A stretch of DNA of 64,000 nt, taken from assembly GCF_900100045.1 (NCBI RefSeq), contig NZ_FNEA01000013.1:62001-126000 (forward strand), given 5' to 3'. The position numbers and the translations under genes were made by a program. This stretch comes from Paracoccus denitrificans. GTDB taxonomy: Bacteria > Pseudomonadota > Alphaproteobacteria > Rhodobacterales > Rhodobacteraceae. This document shows positions 51,534 through 61,151 of this stretch, in pieces. The stretch's first letter is position 1. Each line of letters begins with the position of its first letter. The notes beneath the pieces are model-generated. The model saw only the letters and a program-made list of their open reading frames with translations, was not told where the DNA came from and did not search any database.

Positions 51534-52688
51534 CTATCCCAAGGATTGTCGCAAGTTCTGCGCCACCGCATCGGCGGCCATCTTCACCGGCTCGGCGGCG
51601 AGATGGGCGTAGCGGGCGGTGGTCTGGGCCTGCGTGTGGCCGAGCAGCTTGCCGATCATCGGCAGGCCCTGACCGGCGGCGACGGCCGTCGAGGCGAAGG
51701 TGTGGCGCAGGTCGTGGATGCGGACGTCCTTGACCCCGGCGCGGGCGCGGACGCGCTGCCAGAAGGGCTGCAGGTCGCTCAGCCGCTTGCCGGGCAGGGT
51801 GCCGGGGATCACCCATGGGTTGCCCTTGATGCGCGGGGCGTCCCGCAGCAGCTCCACCACCGGCTGGCCGAGATGAACGATCTTGGCGCCGGTCTTGCTG
51901 TCGGGCAGGCGCAGGGCGCGGCCCTCCAGATCGACATGGTCCCATTGCAGGGTCATGATCTCGTTCAACCGGCAGCCGGTCAGGATCAGCAGCCGCGCGG
52001 CGAGGATGGCCGAGGTCAGCTCGATGCCCTCCGTTTCCATCTCGCGCAGCACCTCGCCGATGCGACGCAGCTCCGCCGCGCTGAGGAAGCGCTCGCGTTT
52101 TTCCTCCGGATACTTGCGGATGTGCTTGCGCGGGTTGGTGCCGTCCGGACGCAGGCCCCACATCTCGGCGTAACCGAACATCTTCGAGACCACCTCGAGG
52201 CAGCGGTTCGCCTGATAGGGGATGTGGCGCAGGTCGTGGTGGAACTTCGCCACATCCGCCCGGGTGATCCCCGTGACCGTCAGCTGTCCAAGTGCAGGCA
52301 GGATGAAGCGGCGCAGGTTGCGGCGATATTCACCGGCGGTGCTGGCCTTCACGCGGATGGCGATGTGTTCGCGGTCGAACCGCTCGGCCAGTTCGCGCAC
52401 GGTGATCGTCTTGCGCCCTGCATCGCGCTCGGCGGCGGGGTCCTCGCCATTGCGCGCTGCGGCGACGATGGAGATGGCGCGGTTACGCGCCTGCTCGCAG
52501 GTCAGCACCGTCGCCGGCCCGAGGCTGATCCGCCGCGACCGGCGGCCCGCGCGGTATTGCACGACGTAGCCTTTTCTCCCGCTTGGCAGCACCCGAAGTC
52601 CGAAGCCGGGGATGTCGTTGTCCCAGACGAAGTATTCGGCGGCTTGGGCTTCTGCGGCGTCGACGATGCGCTTTGTCAGTTTGGGCAT
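51534..52688 (-). CDS. int: Tyrosine-type site-specific integrase
   Basis: A 384-residue integrase; start at the ATG at 52688 (MPKLTKRIVDAAE). Residues 1-90 form the arm-binding domain of the P4/DUF4102-like type (YFVWDNDIPGFGLRVLPSGRKGYVVQYRAGRRSRRISLG), about 100-190 the SAM-like core-binding domain, and 200-384 the catalytic domain with R in TGCRLNEIMTL, HDLRHTF, LLGHTQ and the nucleophile Y in TARYAHLA. All catalytic residues are present. It lies about 1.8 kb from a partial tRNA-fMet (54530-54576), its likely attachment site. IS relics behind its 3' end suggest the element has been eroded. Confidence 0.9.
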   Translation of the reverse strand: MPKLTKRIVDAAEAQAAEYFVWDNDIPGFGLRVLPSGRKGYVVQYRAGRRSRRISLGPATVLTCEQARNRAISIVAAARNGEDPAAERDAGRKTITVRELAERFDREHIAIRVKASTAGEYRRNLRRFILPALGQLTVTGITRADVAKFHHDLRHIPYQANRCLEVVSKMFGYAEMWGLRPDGTNPRKHIRKYPEEKRERFLSAAELRRIGEVLREMETEGIELTSAILAARLLILTGCRLNEIMTLQWDHVDLEGRALRLPDSKTGAKIVHLGQPVVELLRDAPRIKGNPWVIPGTLPGKRLSDLQPFWQRVRARAGVKDVRIHDLRHTFASTAVAAGQGLPMIGKLLGHTQAQTTARYAHLAAEPVKMAADAVAQNLRQSLG

Positions 52689-52906
52689 GGGAGATCGGCT
52701 TCCGGGTTCTTTGGCTTCCACAGTGCGCAATGCGGAAGGCTAGTCAACGAACACATTGATATTGCGTGTAAAAAGGAAAATCCACGTAATGCCACGCAGG
52801 GGCTGAATTGCAGTCGTGGGCGGAAAGGATGGTCCGCACGAATCAGAACGCAGGTTCCGGTCTTTCGACAGCGCTGCTAAGGTCCGCGAAAAGAAACGGA
52901 ATCCCG

Positions 52907-54346
52907 ATGGCATCGAAATCCACCCTCAATGCAAAGAACCTGGAGACGCTCGGCGCTGAGCGTCTGGCGCAGCTGCTGATCGAGATCAGCACCGGCGATG
53001 CCGCAGCCAAGCGCCAGCTGCGGCTGGCTCTCGCCGGGGCGGAAGGGCCGAGGGAAGCGGCGCGGGAGATCACCAAGCGGCTGACCAGCATCGCGAAGGC
53101 CCGGACCTTCGTGAACTGGCAGAACCGCAAGCCGCTGGTGAAGGATCTTCAGACCCAGCGTAGCGCCATCATGGAACAGATCGCCCCGCATGATCCGGGT
53201 GAGGCGCTGGCGCTTCTGTGGCGGTTCATGGGACTGGCCACGCCGGTGTTCGAACGCTGCGACGACAGCAGCGGCACCGTCATCGACATCTTCCATCAGG
53301 CCTGCGCCGATCTGGGCGAGGTGGCGAAGGCGGCGGGTGCGGCGCCGGAGGCGCTGGCGCGGCAGGTTCTCGACGCGCTGCAGGACAACGGCTTTGGTCA
53401 GTATGATGGTTTGATTGCCATGATTGCCCCGGCGCTGGGCCCCGAGGGCGTCGCGCATCTGAAGACACTGGTCGAGGAACTCGGCCGCACGCCGGTGCCG
53501 GTGCCGCCAAAGAGCGAATGGCAGGCTGTCGGCTGGGGCAGCGGCGGCACGCGCTACGCCCACGAGATGGAGGAACGCGCGCGGCAGAGTACGGTCGAGA
53601 TGGCGCTGAAGGACATCGCCGACGTGCAGGGCGACGTCGATGGCTTCATCGCCCAGTACGACCCGAAGACCCGCAAGGTGCCAAAGATCGCGGCCGAGAT
53701 CGCGCAGCGCTTGCTGGCGGCGGGCAGGGCAGGGGACGCGCTTGGTTTCATCGAGCGGGCTGAGGTGGACAAGGCGCGCTGGATCCCGCCCGAGTGGCAG
53801 GACGCCCGACTTGCCGTGCTGGAGGCGCTCGACCGGAAAGACGAGGCGCAGGCATTCCGCTGGGCGTGTTTCGAGCGCGACCTGTCGGGCGAGCATCTGC
53901 GGGCCTATCTGAAGCGTCTGCCGGATTTCGACGACATCGAGGCCGAGGAACGCGCGATGGCGCATGCTGCTGGCCATCCCGACCTGCTGGCTGCACTGGC
54001 CTTCTTTCTGAATTGGCCATCGCTTGGCCACGCCGCGCGAATGCTGATCGACCGGCAGGACGAGGTCGACGGCGATCACTACGAATTCCTCGCCCCGGCG
54101 GCAGAGACATTGGCCGAGAAGCATCCGCTCGCCGCGACGGTGGCGCTTCGGGCGATGATCGATTTCACGCTGATCCAAGGGAGGCAGAAGCGTTATGGCT
54201 ATGCCGCCCAGCATTTGGCAACCTGTGCCGACCTGGCCGGACGGATCGAGGACTTCGGACTGGTCGAGCCGCACCCTGCCTATGCCGCGCGCCTGAAGAC
54301 CGAGCATGGCAAGAAGACCGGCTTCTGGTCGCGGATGGACGGATGA
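52907..54346 (+). CDS. DUF6880-like protein next to integrase
   Basis: A 479-residue soluble protein starting at the ATG at 52907 (MASKSTLNAKNLETLGAERLAQLLIEISTGDAAAKRQLRLALAG). It is mostly alpha-helical, with repeat-like segments (IAQRLLAAGRAGDALGFIERAE, WQDARLAVLEALDRKDEAQAFRW, LAALAFFLNWPSLGHAARMLIDRQ). This matches the DUF6880 family, often beside integrases in alphaproteobacterial islands. Residues GYAAQHLATCADLAGRIEDFG near the end recall scaffold helices of metal-responsive domains, but no enzyme motif is visible. Function unknown. Confidence 0.75.
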   Translation: MASKSTLNAKNLETLGAERLAQLLIEISTGDAAAKRQLRLALAGAEGPREAAREITKRLTSIAKARTFVNWQNRKPLVKDLQTQRSAIMEQIAPHDPGEALALLWRFMGLATPVFERCDDSSGTVIDIFHQACADLGEVAKAAGAAPEALARQVLDALQDNGFGQYDGLIAMIAPALGPEGVAHLKTLVEELGRTPVPVPPKSEWQAVGWGSGGTRYAHEMEERARQSTVEMALKDIADVQGDVDGFIAQYDPKTRKVPKIAAEIAQRLLAAGRAGDALGFIERAEVDKARWIPPEWQDARLAVLEALDRKDEAQAFRWACFERDLSGEHLRAYLKRLPDFDDIEAEERAMAHAAGHPDLLAALAFFLNWPSLGHAARMLIDRQDEVDGDHYEFLAPAAETLAEKHPLAATVALRAMIDFTLIQGRQKRYGYAAQHLATCADLAGRIEDFGLVEPHPAYAARLKTEHGKKTGFWSRMDG

Positions 54347-54529
54347 TGGACGTGCTACCGGAAAATCATTCCGCCACCCAATGGAAGCATGGTGGAAGCA
54401 CGAGGGGAAAAACCGCTGCGCAATCCTGACAATCCGCGCGCAGTTTGGGCTTGTGGCCCTATCTCGCAACTGGCAGGATATGCGAAAGAAAACGCGATTC
54501 GTCGCGCCTGATCGTGTTTGGTTTGACAC

Positions 54530-54576
54530 GACTCATAACCTGAAGGTCACAGGTTCAAATCCTGTCCCCGCAACCA
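54530..54576 (+). other. Partial tRNA-fMet 3' end, integrase attachment site
   Basis: From the anticodon stem-loop (GACTCATAACCTGAAGGTC, anticodon CAT) through the T-arm (GGTTCAAATCC) to CCCCGCAACCA, this is the 3' 47 bases of an initiator tRNA. The 5' half is absent, replaced by unrelated sequence. A tRNA 3' half without its 5' half is the classic duplicated end left by tyrosine-integrase insertion; the integrase is encoded 1.8 kb away. Confidence 0.82.
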
Positions 54577-54713
54577 GAAATCCTGATAGATATCAGTGCA
54601 TTAGGCCTCCTTCGGGAGGCCTTTCGCATTTGAGCCCAAAACGCTCCGGAAGCATATCGGAAGCAGTCGCGCGGAAACCACGTCGCAAGATCGGCGGGGT
54701 CACATTGACGTGA
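54566..54713 (+). repeat. att-like module, copy B
   Basis: It matches copy A (5307-5454) in order: CCCCGCAACCAGAAA, GATATCAG, hairpin, GCATTTG, CGGAAGCATATCGGAAGCA, CGGAAACCAC, TCGGCGG and TCACATTG-CGTGA. Copy B continues upstream into the tRNA-fMet 3' half, copy A does not. Both point the same way. Confidence 0.62.
54603..54625 (+). terminator. Hairpin terminator downstream of the tRNA-fMet end
   Basis: AGGCCTCC-TTCG-GGAGGCCT is an 8-bp stem with a TTCG tetraloop followed by TTTC, 27 bp after the CCA end. Confidence 0.65.
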
Positions 54714-54907
54714 TGGAAGTCGTCGACGGGTAATTGATGACCCCACTTCATTGAATTGATGGGTTCCTGACGCTTGATGCGTCCGCGAGAAGGCCAGCGA
54801 GCGCAGATAAGTCGTAGTCCGTCGCCCGGGTGCAGCATAGGCTTGGGATACTACCAGGCTTGACATGCAGGATGGAAAGATGCGCAAGGAGGGGAAGAGG
54901 ATTGCAG

Positions 54908-56242
54908 ATGCCACGGGCAATGGACGCAAAGGACGACAGGGCGGGTGCTGCGCTGACGGATGCGGCCTGGTCCGATGTGCTGATTGCGGTGGATCGCACC
55001 TATGCCGAGCTGATCGAACATCAGGAGCGGCTTGAGGCCCAGAACCGCGAGCTTGAGGCGCTGCGTCAGTTCCTGTCCTCGGTCATCACCTCGGTTTCCG
55101 ATGTGCTGATCGTGCTGGATCGCGACGGGCGGGTGGATGAGGTCAATGCCTCGACCTGTGTCTGCACCGGGCTGCCTGTCGCGGCCCTGGTCGGCCGGAG
55201 CGTGGCGGATCTGGTGCGCGAAGAGGATCGCGCGGGTCTTTCGGCCCTGATTGCGGAGATTGCGCGCACGCGGGCGCCGGGGCGGATGGAGCTTTCGCTT
55301 GTGAGTTCGCGTGAGCCGGCCCCGGTCGAGGCGGTCCTGTCGCCGCGCCTCGATGATCGCGGCCGGATCGAGGGGCTGGTGCTGACGGGGCGTCCGGTGG
55401 GGGAATTGCGCCGCGCCTATGCCCAGCTTGAACGCAGCCATGCCGAGATGAAGGCCGCTCAGGCGCAGCTGGTCCATGGCGAGAAGCTGGCCTCATTGGG
55501 GCGTTTGCTGGCCGGGGTGGCGCATGAGCTGAACAATCCGATCAGCTTTGTCTATGCCAATGCCCATGCGCTGGAACGCTATGCCGCCAAGTTTGAGACC
55601 TATTTCGAGCGGGTTCAGGCCGGGGCAGACAGGGATGAACTGGTCCGCCTGCGGGAGGAATTGCGGCTGGACCGCGAGTTGCGCAACCTGCGCGAGGCGG
55701 TGCAGGGCGCCCGCGAGGGGGCCGAAAGAGTGCGCGATATCGTCGAGGATCTGCGCCGCCTGTCCTCGGACGGGGGCGGAGAGATGGCGGCCTTCGACCT
55801 GGTCGAGATCGCCCGCACCGCCGCCTTCTGGATCATGCGCGGGGCCGGCCACAGCACCGTGCCCGAGATCCATGCCGAAGGGCCGGTGATGGTTCTGGGG
55901 CATACGGGCCATATTCAGCAGGTGGTGATGAATCTGGTGCAGAACGCGCTGGATGCGGTTTCGGAAACCGCAGCCCCGCAGATCGCCTTGCGGATCATGC
56001 GCGAGGAAGGCCGTGGCGTGCTGGACATCCACGACAACGGTCCGGGCATCGACGAGGCGACGGCCGCGATGATCTTTGACCCGTTCTTCACCACGAAACC
56101 CGTGGGGAAAGGCACCGGGCTTGGCCTGTCGATCAGCCTCAAGATCGCCGAGGATCATGGCGGCAGGCTGAGTTACAGCCCCGCCTCCGGTGGTGGCGCG
56201 CTGTTTCGGCTGGAACTGCCGCTGGCAGGAGATGGCGCATGA
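54908..56242 (+). CDS. hupT: Hydrogenase-regulating sensor histidine kinase HupT
   Basis: A 444-residue soluble kinase; start at the ATG at 54908 with GAGGA upstream. Residues about 50-165 are a PAS domain (LRQFLSSVITSVSDVLIVLDRDGRVDEVN). The phospho-acceptor is H206 in GVAHELNNPISFVYA, followed by the ATPase boxes NLVQNALDAV, DNGPGID, FFTTKPVGKGTGLGLSIS. In Rhodobacter, HupT interacts with the sensor hydrogenase HupUV and phosphorylates HupR to control hupSL. Here it opens the hup operon, overlapping hupU by 4 bp, in the same order as in R. capsulatus. hupR would be expected further downstream, beyond the window. Confidence 0.92.
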   Translation: MPRAMDAKDDRAGAALTDAAWSDVLIAVDRTYAELIEHQERLEAQNRELEALRQFLSSVITSVSDVLIVLDRDGRVDEVNASTCVCTGLPVAALVGRSVADLVREEDRAGLSALIAEIARTRAPGRMELSLVSSREPAPVEAVLSPRLDDRGRIEGLVLTGRPVGELRRAYAQLERSHAEMKAAQAQLVHGEKLASLGRLLAGVAHELNNPISFVYANAHALERYAAKFETYFERVQAGADRDELVRLREELRLDRELRNLREAVQGAREGAERVRDIVEDLRRLSSDGGGEMAAFDLVEIARTAAFWIMRGAGHSTVPEIHAEGPVMVLGHTGHIQQVVMNLVQNALDAVSETAAPQIALRIMREEGRGVLDIHDNGPGIDEATAAMIFDPFFTTKPVGKGTGLGLSISLKIAEDHGGRLSYSPASGGGALFRLELPLAGDGA

Positions 56243-57228
56243 ACATTCTGTGGCTGCAAAGCGCCGGTTGCGGTGGCTGTACCATGTCGCTGCTATGTGC
56301 CGAGGGGCCGAATGTCTTTGACCTGCTTGCCGGGGCGGGGCTGACCTTCCTGTGGCATCCGGCGCTGAGCCTTGAAAGCGGCACCGAGGTGCGCGGGATT
56401 CTGGCCGGCCTTGTTTCGGGCGAGGTGCCGCTGGATATTCTCTGCGTCGAGGGCGCGATCGCGCGCGGGCCGCGTGGCACCGGACGCTATCAGATCCTGT
56501 CGGGCACCGGGCGTCCGTTGCTGGACTGGTTGCGGGATCTGGCGCCGCTGGCGGCCCATGTGGTGGCGGTGGGCACCTGTGCGACCTATGGCGGCGTGAC
56601 CACGGCAGGGGGCAACCCCTCGGATGCGGTGGGGGTGCAATATGACGGCGCCCATCCGGGCGGCGCCCTGCCGGCGACGTTCCGCGCCCGTGCCGGCCTG
56701 CCGGTCATCAATATCGCCGGCTGCCCGACCCATCCCGATTGGGTGACCGAGACGCTTTTGATGCTGGTGGCGGGCAGGCTGGGGGCCTCGGATCTGGATG
56801 CGCTTGGCCGGCCCCGGTTCTATGCCGATCATCTGGTCCATCATGCCTGCCCGAAGAACGAGTTCTACGAATACAAGGCCAGTGCGCGCGCATTGTCGGA
56901 AATGGGCTGCATGATGGAGCATCTGGGCTGTATCGGCACACAGGCGGTGGGCGATTGCAATATCCGGCCCTGGAATGGTCAGGGCAGTTGCACGCGCGGC
57001 GGATATCCCTGCATCAACTGCACCGCGCCGGAATTCGAAGAGCCGCGCCACCTGTTCACCGCCACGCCCAAGATCGCCGGCATTCCGGTTGGCCTGCCGA
57101 CCGATATGCCCAAGGCCTGGTTCATGGCGCTGGCCTCGCTGTCCAAGGCCGCCACGCCCGAGCGGATCGCGAAGAATGCCGTGGCCGATCGTATCGTCAC
57201 CCCGCCGACGCTGAGAAAACCCCGATGA
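56239..57228 (+). CDS. hupU: Regulatory [NiFe]-hydrogenase small subunit HupU
   Basis: A 329-residue small subunit. The proximal cluster motif is close to the N-terminus (SAGCGGCTMSLLC), and further cluster ligands are in GTCATYGG, HACPKNEFYEYKA and CIGTQAVGDCN...CTRGGYPCINCT. Unlike HupS it begins without a twin-arginine signal and has no C-terminal membrane anchor, as expected for the cytoplasmic hydrogen sensor. It overlaps hupT and hupV by 4 bp (ATGA). Confidence 0.92.
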   Translation: MNILWLQSAGCGGCTMSLLCAEGPNVFDLLAGAGLTFLWHPALSLESGTEVRGILAGLVSGEVPLDILCVEGAIARGPRGTGRYQILSGTGRPLLDWLRDLAPLAAHVVAVGTCATYGGVTTAGGNPSDAVGVQYDGAHPGGALPATFRARAGLPVINIAGCPTHPDWVTETLLMLVAGRLGASDLDALGRPRFYADHLVHHACPKNEFYEYKASARALSEMGCMMEHLGCIGTQAVGDCNIRPWNGQGSCTRGGYPCINCTAPEFEEPRHLFTATPKIAGIPVGLPTDMPKAWFMALASLSKAATPERIAKNAVADRIVTPPTLRKPR

Positions 57229-58679
57229 GCGGGGCAGGGGGCGAGATGGGGCAGGGGCAGTTGATCGTCGGTCCGTTCAACCGGGTCGAGGGCGATCTGG
57301 AGATCCGGCTGGACATCGCAGAGGGGCGGGTCAGCGCGGCGCGGATCAACTCGCCGCTTTATCGCGGGTTCGAGCGTATGCTGCCTGGCAAGGATCCGCG
57401 CGACGCGCTGACCATCGTGCCGCGGATTTGCGGTATCTGCTCGATCAGCCAGTCGGCGGCGGCGGCGCGGGCTCTGGCCATGGCAGTGGGCGAGGTCCCC
57501 GAACCGCAAGGAGAGCGGATGGCTGCGCTGATCCACGCGGTCGAGAATGTCTCGGACCATCTGACGCATTTCAACCTGTTCTTCATGCCTGATTTCACCA
57601 GACCCCAATATCAGGCGCGGGGCTGGTATGATCGGGCGGTGGCCCGGTTCACGGCGATGGAGGGATCGGCCCTGAAACGCGCGGTCGAGGCGCGGGCGGG
57701 GTTGATGCATGTCCTTGGGCTGATGGCCGGGAAATGGCCGCATACCCTGGCGATCCAGCCCGGTGGTGTCACGCGCGCCCCGTCCGAACGCGACCGGCTG
57801 CGTATTCTGGCCAGCCTGACGGCCTTTCGCCGCTATCTGGAAGATACGGTCTTCGGGGCAGCGGTCGAGGATTTCGCGGCCCTTTCCTCGGTCCCGGCGC
57901 TGATGGGATGGCAAGGGGGCGATGCCGGCCTGTTCCTGCGCATCGCCGCCGATCTGAATCTGGCGGATCTGGGGTGCGGCTCGGGGCGCTATCTGTCCTT
58001 TGGCGCCTATCCGCTGGAGGGTGGCCACGGCTTTGCCCCCGGCATCTGGGATGGCGGGGCGCAGCCTCTCGACATCGCGGCGATCAGCGAGGATTTGTCG
58101 CATAGCTGGATGCTGGGGCCTGCGGCTCATCCGGCCCAGGGCGTGACCGATCCCGACGAGGATATGCGCGACACCGCCTATAGCTGGTGCAAGGCCCCCA
58201 GACTGGCCGGGCGCACCATGGAAACCGGCGCGCTGGCCCGGCAGGTGATCGACGGCCATCCGCTGGCGCTGGATCTGGTCCGCGATGGCGGCGGCGGGGT
58301 GCTGGCGCGGGTGGCGGGGCGTTTGCTGGAACTGGCGCGCAGTCAGGTTCTGATGGAGGATCTGGCGCGCGGGATCGTGCCCGAGGCCCGCTTCATGGCC
58401 GGCCCCCTGAAAATCAGCGACGGGATCGGCGAAGGGCTGGTCGAGGCCGCGCGCGGCGCGCTTGGCCATTGGCTGAGGATCGAAGGCGGGCGGATCGCCT
58501 CGTATCAGATCGTCGCTCCGACCACCTGGAACTTCAGCCCGCGCGACGCCGGCGGCGTGCCCGGCCCGGTCGAGGCGGCGCTTGAGGGGCTTGTGGTGCA
58601 GCCGGGCGAGACGACCCCGCTCAGCGTGCAGCATGTGGTGCGCAGCTTTGATCCGTGCATGGTGTGCACCGTGCATTGA
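57225..58679 (+). CDS. hupV: Regulatory [NiFe]-hydrogenase large subunit HupV
   Basis: A 484-residue large subunit starting at the ATG at 57225. The Ni-Fe ligands are PRICGICSISQS near the N-terminus and DPCMVCTVH at the very C-terminus. The chain ends right after that histidine, so there is no peptide for an endopeptidase to remove, the mark of sensor hydrogenases. With HupU it binds H2 and signals to HupT. Confidence 0.93.
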   Translation: MSGAGGEMGQGQLIVGPFNRVEGDLEIRLDIAEGRVSAARINSPLYRGFERMLPGKDPRDALTIVPRICGICSISQSAAAARALAMAVGEVPEPQGERMAALIHAVENVSDHLTHFNLFFMPDFTRPQYQARGWYDRAVARFTAMEGSALKRAVEARAGLMHVLGLMAGKWPHTLAIQPGGVTRAPSERDRLRILASLTAFRRYLEDTVFGAAVEDFAALSSVPALMGWQGGDAGLFLRIAADLNLADLGCGSGRYLSFGAYPLEGGHGFAPGIWDGGAQPLDIAAISEDLSHSWMLGPAAHPAQGVTDPDEDMRDTAYSWCKAPRLAGRTMETGALARQVIDGHPLALDLVRDGGGGVLARVAGRLLELARSQVLMEDLARGIVPEARFMAGPLKISDGIGEGLVEAARGALGHWLRIEGGRIASYQIVAPTTWNFSPRDAGGVPGPVEAALEGLVVQPGETTPLSVQHVVRSFDPCMVCTVH

Positions 58680-58699
58680 GGAAGGAGTGCCCGCCGGAC

Positions 58700-60949
58700 A
58701 TGACTTTGCCGACCATGGAACAGGGCTTCGCCATCCGGGTGCGCGGGCAGGTGCAGGGGGTCGGCTTCCGGCCCTTTGTCTGGCGGCTGGCGCGGGCGGC
58801 AGGGTTGCGCGGCGAAGTTCTGAACGATGCCGAAGGGGTCCTGATCCGTCTGGTCGCGCAGGATTGCGGCGACTTCATCGCGGCCTTGCGCGCGGATAGG
58901 CCGCCTCTGGCCAGAATCGACGCGATCGAGGCCGTGCCACAGGTTTTTGCCGCGATGCCCGAGGGGTTTTCCATCGTGGCCAGCACGGGCACAGGCGCCG
59001 AAACGCGGGTCACGCCCGATGCCGCGACCTGCCCGGAATGCCGGGCTGAGGTCTTTGCGCCCGGTAGGCGGCAGGGCTATGCCTTTACCAACTGCACCCA
59101 TTGCGGGCCGCGCTATACGATCCTGCGCGAACTGCCCTATGACCGGGCGCGAACCACGATGGCGGGCTTTGATCTTTGCCCCGATTGTGCCGCCGAATAT
59201 GCCGATCCCGCCGACCGTCGCTTTCACGCGCAACCCATCGCCTGCCCGGCCTGCGGCCCAAACCTGTGGTATGAGGCCGGGGGAAAAGAGGTCGCGGGCG
59301 ATCCGGTCGCATTGGCGGTGGCGGCGCTGAAGGCGGGGCAGGTCGTCGCGGTCAAGGGGCTGGGCGGCTTTCACCTTGCCTGCGATGCGGCCGATGCCAG
59401 GGCCGTGGCGCTGTTGCGGGCGCGCAAAAGGCGGCCGTCGAAGCCCTTTGCCCTGATGGGGACCGAGGCGATGATCTGCGCCCATGCGACGCCGTCCGAG
59501 GCTTGCTGGCGATTGTTGCGCGACCCGGCGGCGCCGGTGGTGCTGGTGCCCGCCCGGGGCACATTGCCCGAGGATGTGGCGCCGGGGATGCGCGCGCTTG
59601 GCGTCATGCTGCCCTATACGCCTCTGCATCACCTGCTGATTGCCGCTTTCGGGGGGATGCTGGTGATGACCTCGGGCAATCTTTCGGGCGCCCCGCAGGT
59701 CACCGGCAATGACGAGGCGCGCAAGGCGCTGGCGCGCTTTGCCGATGGTTTCCTGATGCACAACCGCGAGATTGCGCGGCGGCTGGATGACGGGGTCGAG
59801 CGCGCCGATCCGCCAATGGTGATCCGCCGCGCCCGTGGGCGGGTGCCGGGCACGCTGCCCCTGCCGCCGGGGTTTGACGGAGCGCCTCGGGTGCTGGCCT
59901 TTGGTGGTCAGATGAAGGCGGCGATCTGCCTGACCAAGAACGGTCAGGCGATGGTGTCGCAGCATCTGGGCGATCTGGACGATGCCGAGACCGCGCTGGA
60001 ATACGACCGCACCCTGCGCGATCTGGCGGCCCTGTTCGACCATGCCCCCGAACTGGCCGCCTGTGACCCGCATCCGGGCTATCGCGCCACGATAGCGGCC
60101 GAAGGCGCGGGCCTGCCGCTGATCCGGGTCTGGCACCATCATGCGCATCTGGCCTCGTGTCTTGGCGATAATCTCTGGCCACTGGACGGCGGCAGGGTGG
60201 CGGGGATCGTGATGGACGGGCTTGGCCTTGGACCGGAAGGCGCGATCTGGGGCGGCGAGGTGTTGCTGGGCGATTATACCGGGTTCGAGCGCGTCGCGCA
60301 TCTGGCCCCCGCCCCCTTGCCGGGCGGCGACAGCGCCAGTCGAGAGCCCTGGCGCAATGCGCTGGCGCGTCTGGATCAGGCGGGGCTTTCAGCCGTGGCG
60401 GATCGGCTTTTCCCGGCCGCGCCCCGCGCTCTTCTGCGGCAGGCGGCCCGTGCGGGGGTGAATGCGCCACAATCATCCTCGGCCGGGCGGCTGTTCGATG
60501 CCTTTGCGGCGCTTGCGGGCTTTGCCGGGGCGCAGAGTTACGAGGGCGAGGCCGCGATGCGGCTGGAGGCCATGGCGTGCCCTGCTTCGCCCTATCCGTT
60601 TGACTGCCGGGATGGGGGGGTGATTGACCCCGCGCCGATGTTTCGCGCCGCCGCCACCGATCTGGCGGCAGGGCGCGATCCGGGCGAAATGGCGGGGGCC
60701 TTTCATGCCGGGCTGGCGCGTGCCTTCTGCGCGCCGGCCCGCGCGCTGGTCCAGAGCGGCAGAGCGCAGGCGGTGGCCCTGTCGGGCGGTGTGCTTCAGA
60801 ATGCTTTCTTTTTGCGCGAATGTCTGGCGGCGCTGGATGGTCTGCCGGTCTTGCTGCATCGCCAGATACCGGCCAATGACGGAGGGCTTGCTTTCGGTCA
60901 GGCTCTGGTTGCTGCGGCGCAGCATATGGCTGCGGCGAAAAGCTTGTAA
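58700..60949 (+). CDS. hypF: Carbamoyltransferase HypF (hydrogenase maturation)
   Basis: A 749-residue protein with all HypF domains: acylphosphatase (about 8-95; GQVQGVGFRPFVWRLA), two zinc-finger pairs (CPECRAE...CTHCGPRY and CPDCAAE...CPACGP), YrdC-like (about 200-385; KPFALMG, MTSGNLSGAP) and the Kae1-like carbamoyltransferase part (HHHAHLASC, VALSGGVLQNAFF). It makes thiocarbamate on HypE for the cyanide ligands of the active-site iron. It follows hupV by 20 bp; I use the ATG at 58700, though the one at 58718 is possible. Confidence 0.93.
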   Translation: MTLPTMEQGFAIRVRGQVQGVGFRPFVWRLARAAGLRGEVLNDAEGVLIRLVAQDCGDFIAALRADRPPLARIDAIEAVPQVFAAMPEGFSIVASTGTGAETRVTPDAATCPECRAEVFAPGRRQGYAFTNCTHCGPRYTILRELPYDRARTTMAGFDLCPDCAAEYADPADRRFHAQPIACPACGPNLWYEAGGKEVAGDPVALAVAALKAGQVVAVKGLGGFHLACDAADARAVALLRARKRRPSKPFALMGTEAMICAHATPSEACWRLLRDPAAPVVLVPARGTLPEDVAPGMRALGVMLPYTPLHHLLIAAFGGMLVMTSGNLSGAPQVTGNDEARKALARFADGFLMHNREIARRLDDGVERADPPMVIRRARGRVPGTLPLPPGFDGAPRVLAFGGQMKAAICLTKNGQAMVSQHLGDLDDAETALEYDRTLRDLAALFDHAPELAACDPHPGYRATIAAEGAGLPLIRVWHHHAHLASCLGDNLWPLDGGRVAGIVMDGLGLGPEGAIWGGEVLLGDYTGFERVAHLAPAPLPGGDSASREPWRNALARLDQAGLSAVADRLFPAAPRALLRQAARAGVNAPQSSSAGRLFDAFAALAGFAGAQSYEGEAAMRLEAMACPASPYPFDCRDGGVIDPAPMFRAAATDLAAGRDPGEMAGAFHAGLARAFCAPARALVQSGRAQAVALSGGVLQNAFFLRECLAALDGLPVLLHRQIPANDGGLAFGQALVAAAQHMAAAKSL

Positions 60950-61151
60950 CCGTCAGGCGCGTCCTCTGGCTGGATGCTGGCCATCCGGCCAATGTTGAAA
61001 ATATCTCATGGCATTGAAAATGTTTAAGAAAATGTAATTCTCCATCTGCGACATTCTGTCATTGCCCTGGGCCCTCCTGCCTTGGCATGCCTTGAAAGAC
61101 CACGCGAAGGTCCGCGCAGCCGGGCCGCCAGGCTGAGAGGAGGAGGACGTC
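60950..61151 (+). promoter_or_regulatory. hupSL promoter region
   Basis: About 200 bp between hypF and hupS. Positions 60998-61040 are AT-rich in a GC-rich context (TTGAAAATATCTCATGG, TTTAAGAAAATGTAATT), consistent with a bent or regulator-bound promoter such as the HupR/IHF-controlled hupS promoter of Rhodobacter. I see no convincing sigma-54 site. A strong GAGGAGG ribosome site precedes the hupS TTG. Confidence 0.5.

Noticed and set aside
54530-54576. A complete tRNA gene
   Set aside because: Only the 3' half is present. The sequence upstream cannot form the D-arm or the 5' acceptor strand.
61020-61151. Sigma-54 promoter upstream of hupS
   Set aside because: TTGGCATGCCTTGA near 61081 resembles the -24 element but lacks a GC at the proper -12 position.
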